Assembly (NCBI GenBank): GCA_900552985.1
Contig: USBP01000070.1
Location: 1 to 7,078, forward strand
DNA: 7,078 nt
Reading direction: 5' to 3'
Origin: an uncultured Oscillospiraceae bacterium
GTDB taxonomy: Bacteria; Bacillota; Clostridia; Oscillospirales; Acutalibacteraceae
Shown: one piece after another, positions 1 through 4,338 of the stretch
Position numbering within the stretch: position 1 is the first letter of the stretch
Layout: every line of letters begins with the position of its first letter
Notes under the pieces: generated by a model
The model's input: the letters and a program-made list of their open reading frames with translations, nothing else
What the model was told of the DNA's origin: nothing
Database searches by the model: none
Program-made: the position numbers and the translations under genes

Positions 1-391
1 CCGTTGTGAGCAAAAGCGCTTCCGAACCCAGGATTCCATCCTCTGCATCCATAATACGCTGCTCCCCAAAAATTTCAGGCCGATTCTGAACCGCAGGAAT
101 ATGCGCCCGGACGTAGGCCGAAAAGCGCAGGGCCTGCTCCAGATCCGCAAAAAGGCAGACCACATGCGCCTCCTCCGCCGTGCACAGCTCCATGCCGGGG
201 ATCACCAGAACGCCTGCCTCTCTGCCCACCTGCACTGCGGCCGGGCAGTTCAGGCAGGAGTTGTGGGCCGTGAGCGCAATGGCCTGCATCCCCTGCAACG
301 CCGCCATATGCACAAGGTTGTAAGGCGTCATATCCTCATCTCCGCAAGGAGAAAGGCAGGAATGCAGGTGAAGATCATAATAAACTTTCAT
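1..391 (-). CDS. PHP-domain metal-dependent phosphoesterase (3' end beyond window)
   Basis: The reading frame begins at ATG 391-389 and runs off the left edge, so only the first 130 residues are visible. The N-terminus shows PHP (polymerase and histidinol phosphatase) motifs: D-L-H8-L-H10 near the start, then S-P-C-G-D-E-D-M-T-P, A-H43-N-S, G-M-E68 and H76-V-V-C-L-F. These His/Glu residues are the usual ligands of the di- or trinuclear metal site in the family, which hydrolyses phosphoester bonds in small molecules or nucleotides. The substrate cannot be told here. Motif II reads T-A-H-N rather than the common T-D-H-N. Four cysteines lie close together (C12, C16, C46, C49), which is unusual for a generic PHP enzyme. 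No signal peptide or membrane segment is seen, so it is probably cytoplasmic. It starts 17 bp after the DUF3842 gene stops, with a GGGAAGG-type purine run ahead of it, so the two are probably co-transcribed. The family call is firm; the function is inferred. Confidence 0.9.
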   Translation of the reverse strand, partial: MKVYYDLHLHSCLSPCGDEDMTPYNLVHMAALQGMQAIALTAHNSCLNCPAAVQVGREAGVLVIPGMELCTAEEAHVVCLFADLEQALRFSAYVRAHIPAVQNRPEIFGEQRIMDAEDGILGSEALLLTT

Positions 392-408
392 GCCCGCTTC
401 CCTTCCCA

Positions 409-837
409 TCAAGCCTTTTGATCCTGCTCATCGCAAAGGCGGCGCGCCAGCTCCGCCGCCTGCGTAATATAGGCGGAAAGCGGACGCGGCTCCACCCCCA
501 TAATGTCGACCGCGCATTTGGAGGCTGGGATAAAAAGCTTGCGCGCCTTGCTCCCTGATACGGCGCTTGCCATGGCGGGAGTAATTTCCCCCAGCATGGC
601 GTTTGCCAGCAGCAGGCCAATTGGGCCCAGAATCATATCCGCGCGTGCAGCGTTATATACCACCGCATTCTCCCCTGTGGCGCCGGCGTCGGCCCCCGCC
701 TTGAGCATCGCGTTGGTTGCCAGCACATTTGTCCCCACGCAAATAATCTGTGCGTCCGGCAGCTTCTGCTCACGCAGCGCTGCGATCAGGCGGCTTCCAA
801 CACCGCCGCCCTGCCCGTCGACCACCAGAATCCGCAC
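409..837 (-). CDS. DUF3842 family protein, function unknown
   Basis: I place the start at GTG 837-835. An AGGAGG lies at 850-845, 7 nt upstream, and the protein then opens M-R-I-L-V-V-D-G-Q-G-G-G-V-G as family members do. The in-frame ATG at 876 would add 13 residues that include the ribosome-binding site itself. The product is 142 aa, a normal length for the family. The opening beta strand followed by D7-G-Q-G-G-G-V-G14 looks like a Rossmann-type glycine-rich nucleotide-binding loop. Further motifs are G-T-N37-V-L-A-T-N, A-G-A-T-G-E-N-A (51-58), G-P-I-G (71-74) and I-P-A-S-K-C108. No membrane segments of convincing length are seen. DUF3842 has no established biochemical role that I know of. 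The PHP gene follows 17 bp downstream, and I infer that the two act together. Family assignment is by recalled sequence pattern. Confidence 0.85.
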   Translation of the reverse strand: MRILVVDGQGGGVGSRLIAALREQKLPDAQIICVGTNVLATNAMLKAGADAGATGENAVVYNAARADMILGPIGLLLANAMLGEITPAMASAVSGSKARKLFIPASKCAVDIMGVEPRPLSAYITQAAELARRLCDEQDQKA

Positions 838-844
838 ATTTCCC

Positions 845-850
845 CCTCCT
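845..850 (-). promoter_or_regulatory. Shine-Dalgarno site fixing the GTG start of the DUF3842 gene
   Basis: On the minus strand this reads AGGAGG, a perfect Shine-Dalgarno core. It is separated from GTG 837-835 by 7 nt. It lies inside the longer open frame that begins at ATG 876, which argues against that upstream start. Confidence 0.8.
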
Positions 851-983
851 GTTCTACATGCTGCCTGTTTCCTCATACAATCAGCGTTCAGCCTGCGGCA
901 GCCCTATGTGCATGCCAAAACACTCGGCATATTCCTTTTTATCATACATCATAAACTTGCTTTCTTCAAGCTTTCCCTGCCCA

Positions 984-1000
984 CGGGCCGATGCGGCCCG
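984..1000. repeat. Perfect GC-rich inverted repeat (hairpin) in the divergent intergenic region
   Basis: CGGGCCG (984-990) and CGGCCCG (994-1000) are exact reverse complements around the trinucleotide ATG. All seven pairs are G-C, so it would be very stable in RNA from either strand. There is no T-run next to it. It would lie in the leader of the minus-strand DUF3842 transcript. Confidence 0.7.
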
Positions 1001-1071
1001 CTCCCGCTTGCTGTTGCTTTTCCCAAGCCGGCGGCGCAAATTTCCCGTTTCTTTTGCTTGCCATACGATGT

Positions 1072-1101
1072 ATAATAAAGAAAAAGGGCTTTTTCCGCCA
1101 A
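1072..1101 (-). promoter_or_regulatory. Candidate sigma-A promoter for the DUF3842-PHP unit
   Basis: On the minus strand, TTGGCG (1101-1096) and TATTAT (1077-1072) are separated by 18 bp. They match 4/6 and 5/6 of the TTGACA and TATAAT consensus. Transcription would start near 1065. The same bases read TATAAT on the plus strand (1071-1076), a perfect -10, but the plus strand offers only a poor -35 (TTTCTT at 1048-1053, 17-bp spacing). The near-symmetric -10 could therefore also serve the divergent kinase-like gene. This is prediction by eye. Confidence 0.45.
1080..1095. repeat. 16-bp operator-like dyad in the promoter spacer
   Basis: GAAAAAG (1080-1086) and CTTTTTC (1089-1095) are perfect reverse complements with a 2-bp centre. 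The dyad fills almost the whole spacer of the candidate minus-strand promoter. A 2-nt loop is too tight for a good RNA hairpin, so protein binding to DNA is the more natural reading if it is functional. A/T-rich runs of this kind also arise by chance. Confidence 0.4.
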
Positions 1102-1190
1102 TGGGGCACCGATCTTCTGTATGATCAGCTGCGCCCTTCGTCCTGATTTTAGCACACTTTTTATTCCAGTATTGAAAAGAGCCGATTTTT

Positions 1191-2164
1191 ATGATACAGC
1201 ACAAACTGAGCACAATGCCCTCTGAGCAGGAGCTGGAGCAGATGTGCGCACGGGCTGGCATCAGCGATGCGCAGCACCTTTTCCCAGTTGAAACAGGGCG
1301 CAATCCGGTTATTCGCATTGTCACGCCTGCGCGTGGCGCCTTTCTACTGAAGCTCTCGCCGCGTTACGGCGCTCCGGTGCTCACGCATGAACGCGGCGCC
1401 ATACGCACAGAGCTAACGGCCTACGATCTGATTCGCAGCAAAACCAATGTGCCTATTCCCCGCGTTATTTTCAGCGATTTCAGTGGCAAATGCGTGCCAT
1501 GCGACTGGTTCATCATGGAAGAGCCCGAGGGCTGCCCCGTGTGCCGCGGGCAGCCCGTCAATCCGCAGATATCCTGCGCGCAGTTGGAGAGGCCGCCGCG
1601 CAAATGCATGCAATCTGTGGAGAAGGCTTCGGCTATGAGCAATGGGGGTTTCGCACCAATTGGCGGGACGCCTACCTGGAAATGACGCACAATATCATCG
1701 CTGACGCCAAGCGGTTCGGCGCCGAAATCCCACAGGTGCGCGAGGTGCGCGAGACGATCCGCCATTTTGAGCGGGAGCTGGACGCAGTAAAAACGCCCAG
1801 CCTGGTTCATTTCAGCCTCTGCGCGGAGCATATCCTGATCCGGCAGGAAAACGGAGCCCTCCTGCTCGGCGCGATTACATCCCCCGGCAGAGCCTATTGG
1901 GGCGATCCGGCAGGGGATTTCACTCTGCTGGGCCGGGAGGAATCCTTCCGAGAAGGCTACCATGCTGCGGGCGGCACACTGGAGCCCGGCTACAATCTAA
2001 CCGCACGTATCCAACTGATGCAGCTGTATCTGGAATTGATCCGTCATGCTACGGCTGGCATCCGCTTTGATAGAAACAGCCTGCCCTACAAAGGGGCGCA
2101 GTTGGCGGCGCGGCGCGGCATCCGGCAAACACTGCGCCGGCTGCATGAGTTAGAGAAAGGCTGA
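1191..2164 (+). pseudogene. Frameshifted aminoglycoside phosphotransferase/choline kinase-like protein with degenerate active site
   Basis: Two overlapping frames together make one protein of about 320 aa, the usual APH-family size. The first frame (ATG 1191, stop TGA 1683-1685) carries the N-lobe: F-L-L-K54 (ATP-binding Lys), E74 (helix C Glu), N-V-P-I-P-R-V, and hinge W-F-I-M-E-E. The C-lobe continues in the -1 frame from about 1568 (D-I-L-R-A-V-G-E-A-A-A-Q-M-H) to the stop at 2162-2164. The shift needs one lost base or two gained bases between about 1530 and 1568; no classical slippery heptamer is seen there. The catalytic loop reads H-F-S-L-C-A-E-H-I-L-I (1808-1840) instead of H-G-D-L-x-x-x-N-I-L. 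The metal-binding motif reads I-T-S (1874-1882) instead of I-D-W/F. The structural G-D-P-A-G-D-F (1901-1921) is kept. Phosphotransfer by the normal mechanism is therefore unlikely. It is either a pseudokinase with a sequencing error or a decaying gene. The ribosome-binding site before 1191 is weak. It stands alone, divergent from the DUF3842 gene. Confidence 0.75.
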
Positions 2165-2239
2165 TGACAGCCGTTTCACCGGCCCAGAGGATGAAAGCCA
2201 GCGCTTCAGCCTGAAATCCGAAAAAAATCAAAATAAGTG

Positions 2240-2268
2240 TTGCTTTTTCTGCACGGGTGTGCTAAAAT
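2240..2268 (+). promoter_or_regulatory. Extended -10 sigma-A promoter of rpmE
   Basis: TTGCTT (2240-2245) and TAAAAT (2263-2268) are separated by exactly 17 bp. TGC directly precedes the -10, giving a TGn extended -10 element. Transcription would begin near 2275, leaving a 5' leader of about 37 nt before the rpmE start. That is short for a ribosomal-protein autoregulatory leader, and no L31 leader structure was recognised. The 147-bp gap after the kinase-like gene (2165-2311) holds nothing else, apart from a small GGCTG/CAGCC stem at 2160-2173 without a T-run. Confidence 0.75.
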
Positions 2269-2311
2269 TCTAATGCTATACCAGTGTTTGCAATCGAAAG
2301 AGGTGACAGGA

Positions 2312-2524
2312 ATGAAAGAGGGCATCCATCCGAATTATAAGCCCACAACGATCAAGTGCGCTTGCGGCGAGGTCATTGAAACCTCTTCGACCAAGCAGGA
2401 TATACGCGTCGATATTTGCTCCAAGTGCCACCCGTTCTTTACCGGTAAGCAAAAGCTTGTCGATACAGGCGGGCGTGTTGATCGCTTCAAGAAGCGCTAT
2501 AATATGGACAAAAAGGGCGAATAA
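2312..2524 (+). CDS. rpmE: 50S ribosomal protein L31 (bL31), zinc-binding form
   Basis: This 70-aa protein is a structural component of the large ribosomal subunit, near the bridge to the small subunit. The start M-K-E-G-I-H-P-N-Y is the family N-terminus and follows GAAAGAGGTGA at 2296-2306. The frame stays open upstream to 2237, but those residues would cover the promoter and leader. The zinc ligands are complete: C16-A-C18 and C36-S-K-C39, then H-P-F-F-T-G and the conserved C-terminal R-V-D-R-F-K-K-R-Y. This is the C+ (zinc) paralogue; the C- paralogue used in zinc starvation lacks these cysteines. It has its own promoter and terminator, so it is probably mostly transcribed as a single gene. 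Confidence 0.97.
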   Translation: MKEGIHPNYKPTTIKCACGEVIETSSTKQDIRVDICSKCHPFFTGKQKLVDTGGRVDRFKKRYNMDKKGE

Positions 2525-2537
2525 TTAGGCAGCAGAC

Positions 2538-2572
2538 AAAGCGGCGCTTAGCAGGCGCCGCTTTTTGTTTTT
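2538..2572 (+). terminator. Rho-independent terminator after rpmE
   Basis: AAAGCGGCGC (2538-2547) pairs perfectly with GCGCCGCTTT (2555-2564) around a 7-nt loop, and the T-rich run TTTTTGTTTTT follows (2562-2572). It lies 14 bp after the rpmE stop. It ends immediately before the Shine-Dalgarno sequence of the next gene, so anything reading on into that gene must pass it. Confidence 0.92.
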
Positions 2573-2585
2573 AAGGAATGATTAT

Positions 2586-3209
2586 ATGGACGAATATCGG
2601 ACGCTGCGCGCATTTGCCAGCGATGAATTTACCGAGAAGCGCTCCCGTTTTATCGGCTTTGCGCAGCCGGTTGCCACAACAGAGGAGGCGGGCGCATGGA
2701 TTGACAGCATCCGGGCGCAACACCGTGATGCAACGCACAATGTCTTTGCTTATCTGTTGCGCAGCGGGCAATTGGAGCGCTATTCAGACGACGGCGAGCC
2801 GCAGGGCACAGCAGGGATCCCCGTGCTCGACGTGCTGCGCAAGCGTGGCGTTACCAACTGCGCTGTAGTGGTCACCCGCTATTTTGGCGGCGTTTTGCTA
2901 GGCGCAGGAGGTCTGGTGCGCGCCTATTCCCACGCCGCCTCTCTTGCATTGGACGCTGCGGGGCTTGTCACAATGGCGCATTGCGTGATTTTGAAGATTG
3001 CCTGCGACTATAGCTTTTATGGAAAGCTGGCCGCCTGCATTCCGGAATGGGGCGGGATTGTAGAGGATACACAGTTCGGCGCAGACGTCACGGTGCGTGT
3101 GCGCATTCGCGCCGAAAGGGAAGCGTTCTTCTGTGAAACACTTTTTGACGCCAGCAACGGACGCTTCCATGCAGAACATACAGGCGACTGCTTTGCAGCG
3201 GCAGACTGA
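2586..3209 (+). CDS. YigZ/IMPACT family protein (UPF0029, YvyE-like)
   Basis: This 207-aa protein has the normal family length. The start is ATG 2586, with AAGGA at 2573-2577 about 8 nt upstream. An in-frame ATG at 2565 lies inside the terminator T-run and is rejected. The N-terminal IMPACT domain shows K-R-S-R-F-I-G-F, the D-D-G-E-P-Q-G-T-A-G segment (68-77), and the UPF0029 signature V-T-R-Y-F-G-G-V-L-L-G (96-106) followed by A-G-G-L-V-R-A-Y. The last 70 or so residues fit the DUF1949 ferredoxin-like domain. Eukaryotic IMPACT regulates the translation-control kinase GCN2. Bacterial members are conserved but their role is not settled; a part in nucleic-acid or ribosome-linked processes has been suggested from structure. 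The protein is probably cytoplasmic. It lies directly behind the rpmE terminator and 111 bp before the dGTPase-like gene. No promoter of its own was found. Confidence 0.93.
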   Translation: MDEYRTLRAFASDEFTEKRSRFIGFAQPVATTEEAGAWIDSIRAQHRDATHNVFAYLLRSGQLERYSDDGEPQGTAGIPVLDVLRKRGVTNCAVVVTRYFGGVLLGAGGLVRAYSHAASLALDAAGLVTMAHCVILKIACDYSFYGKLAACIPEWGGIVEDTQFGADVTVRVRIRAEREAFFCETLFDASNGRFHAEHTGDCFAAAD

Positions 3210-3320
3210 GCTTCTGCAGAAAAATTAAAAAGAGGGATACACGGAAAAACGACGTATATCTTAATGAAACGCTTTTTACCGGTAAGGGCTTTCTGTGCCC
3301 TGAGATCGGAGGGGTCGGAT
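3210..3320 (+). other. Intergenic gap between the YigZ-family gene and dgt
   Basis: I see no convincing terminator or promoter in these 111 bp. There is a small AGGGC/GCCCT stem (3286-3302) without a T-run, and an A-rich stretch at 3219-3232. The dgt frame is open back to ATG 3264, but that ATG has no ribosome-binding site. The lack of a terminator suggests that transcription from upstream may continue into dgt. Confidence 0.4.
3308..3312 (+). promoter_or_regulatory. Shine-Dalgarno site favouring a TTG start for dgt
   Basis: GGAGG (in a longer GGAGGGG run) stands 8 nt before TTG 3321 and 14 nt before ATG 3327. The spacing favours TTG. The resulting proteins differ by only two residues. Confidence 0.55.
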
Positions 3321-4328
3321 TTGGAAATGGACATCCGTGCACGCACACAGATAATTGAGCGGGCAACCCTGTCTCCCCGCGCCGCTTTGAGCGAGCGCTC
3401 GCATGGGCGGCTGCGCGAAGAAGCGGAGTGCCCGGTACGCACCGTTTATCAACGTGACCGGGATCGCATCATCCACTCTACCGCTTTCCGCCGCCTCAAG
3501 CATAAAACGCAGGTTTTTCTGGCTCCGGAGGGCGATCACTACCGCACCCGTCTGACGCACACCCTGGAGGTGGCGCAGATCGCCCGCACCATCGCGCGCG
3601 GTCTGCGGCTCAACGAGGATCTGACCGAGGCTGCCGCGTTGGGCCATGACTTGGGTCACACCCCCTTCGGCCATGCAGGCGAGCGGGCGCTCAACGAAGT
3701 GTTTCCGGATGGATTTCAGCATTATAATCAAAGCCTGCGCGTGGTTGACCGGCTGGAAAAGGATGGGAAAGGCTTAAACCTCACGCTGGAGGTACGCGAT
3801 GGCATCCGCTGCCACACCTGCGGGGAAGAGGCGGGCACGCTGGAGGGCCGCATCGTGCGCCTGGCCGATCGCATTGCCTATATAAACCACGATATTGACG
3901 ACGCCATGCGCGGCGGCGTGCTCCGGCAGGAGGAGCTTCCGCAAAATGCCTGCCAGATTTTAGGTGATACAAAATCCAGGCGGATTAATACACTGGTGAT
4001 CTCCGCCATCTGCACAAGCGAGCAGTCGGACACCATCTGTCTTGCGCCGGAGGTACAGCAGGCGATGGATGAGCTGCATGCCTTTATGTTTGAAAGGGTA
4101 TACACCAATCCCCGCTGCAAAGGGGAAGAAGGCAAGGCCACCGACATTTTGCGGCATTTATATGCATATTTTGTCCGTCATCCCGCGGAGCTGCCTGCAG
4201 AATATGCCGTCATCTGTGAAACGGAAGGCGCAGAGCGCGCTGCCTGTGATTACATTGCCGGCATGTCCGACCCGTATGCGCTGCGTGTTTTTGACGAGTT
4301 GTTCATCCCCCGTTCCTGGCGGGGCTAA
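3321..4328 (+). CDS. dgt: Deoxyguanosinetriphosphate triphosphohydrolase-like HD protein
   Basis: This enzyme family hydrolyses dNTPs (classically dGTP) to the deoxynucleoside and triphosphate, adjusting the dNTP pool. I place the start at TTG 3321, because GGAGG at 3308-3312 lies 8 nt upstream. ATG 3327 (14 nt from the same site) is nearly equivalent, and ATG 3264 lacks a site. The product is about 335 aa. It has the family opening Y-Q-R-D-R-D-R-I-I-H-S-T-A-F-R-R-L-K-H-K-T-Q-V-F. The complete HD metal site is H80 (in R-L-T-H-T-L-E-V), H109-D110 (in G-H-D-L-G-H-T-P-F-G-H) and D183 (in L-A-D-R-I-A-Y). D-G-I-R-C-H lies between them. Compared with the E. coli enzyme it belongs to the shorter dGTPase-like branch common in Bacillota, whose substrate and activator nucleotides can differ. 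The stop is 10 bp before dnaG, which suggests co-transcription and possibly translational coupling. Confidence 0.92.
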   Translation: MEMDIRARTQIIERATLSPRAALSERSHGRLREEAECPVRTVYQRDRDRIIHSTAFRRLKHKTQVFLAPEGDHYRTRLTHTLEVAQIARTIARGLRLNEDLTEAAALGHDLGHTPFGHAGERALNEVFPDGFQHYNQSLRVVDRLEKDGKGLNLTLEVRDGIRCHTCGEEAGTLEGRIVRLADRIAYINHDIDDAMRGGVLRQEELPQNACQILGDTKSRRINTLVISAICTSEQSDTICLAPEVQQAMDELHAFMFERVYTNPRCKGEEGKATDILRHLYAYFVRHPAELPAEYAVICETEGAERAACDYIAGMSDPYALRVFDELFIPRSWRG

Positions 4329-4331
4329 CCT

Positions 4332-4338
4332 GGGAGGA
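4332..4338 (+). promoter_or_regulatory. Shine-Dalgarno site of dnaG; start codon ambiguous
   Basis: GGGAGGA lies only 1 nt from ATG 4339 when measured from GGAGG, which is too close for normal initiation. TTG 4348 is 10 nt away and would give M-L-S-N-E-F-L-Q-E-L, also a reasonable primase N-terminus. Either start leaves all domains intact. Confidence 0.6.

Larger units (their letters stand above)
838..1065 (-). promoter_or_regulatory. Probable long 5' leader of the DUF3842-PHP unit
   Basis: This stretch has no convincing gene. If the promoter at 1072-1101 is used, it is a leader of about 228 nt. It holds a perfect 7-bp hairpin at 984-1000 (CGGGCCG, loop of 3, CGGCCCG). A weaker inverted repeat lies near 954-974 (AACTTG / CAAGCT, with one mismatch). 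A 23-codon open frame runs from ATG 952 to TGA 881 and encodes M-M-Y-D-K-K-E-Y and so on. The short frame has only a weak purine run upstream and may be chance. The hairpin is not followed by a U-run on either strand, so it is not a standard intrinsic terminator. No known riboswitch class was recognised. A regulatory role is inference. Confidence 0.35.

Noticed and set aside
984..1020. GC hairpin at 984-1000 as an intrinsic terminator
   Set aside because: Neither strand has a U-run immediately after the stem. No gene ends nearby on either strand, as it lies between divergent genes.
503..1075. 190-aa plus-strand frame opposite the DUF3842 gene
   Set aside because: It is mostly antisense to a well-supported gene and is low-complexity Ala/Pro/Ser-rich, as GC-rich shadow frames are.
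881..1324. 147-aa minus-strand frame across the divergent intergenic region
   Set aside because: It overlaps the start of the kinase-like gene and the promoter region and shows no family motifs. Only its last 23 codons are mentioned, as a weak short frame.
1421..1963. 180-aa antisense frame across the kinase-like gene
   Set aside because: The plus strand carries recognisable APH motifs through this stretch. The antisense product shows no family features.
2160..2173. Small GGCTG/CAGCC stem at the end of the kinase-like gene as a terminator
   Set aside because: It has only 5 bp and is not followed by a T-run, so it does not qualify as an intrinsic terminator.
2275..2311. L31 autoregulatory leader RNA ahead of rpmE
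   Set aside because: The leader implied by the promoter is only about 37 nt and no characteristic structure could be recognised by eye. A covariance-model search would be needed to claim it.
4042..4338. In-frame upstream extension of dnaG by 99 codons
   Set aside because: It overlaps the end of dgt entirely, is not primase-like, and would more than double the usual N-terminal region ahead of the zinc-binding domain.
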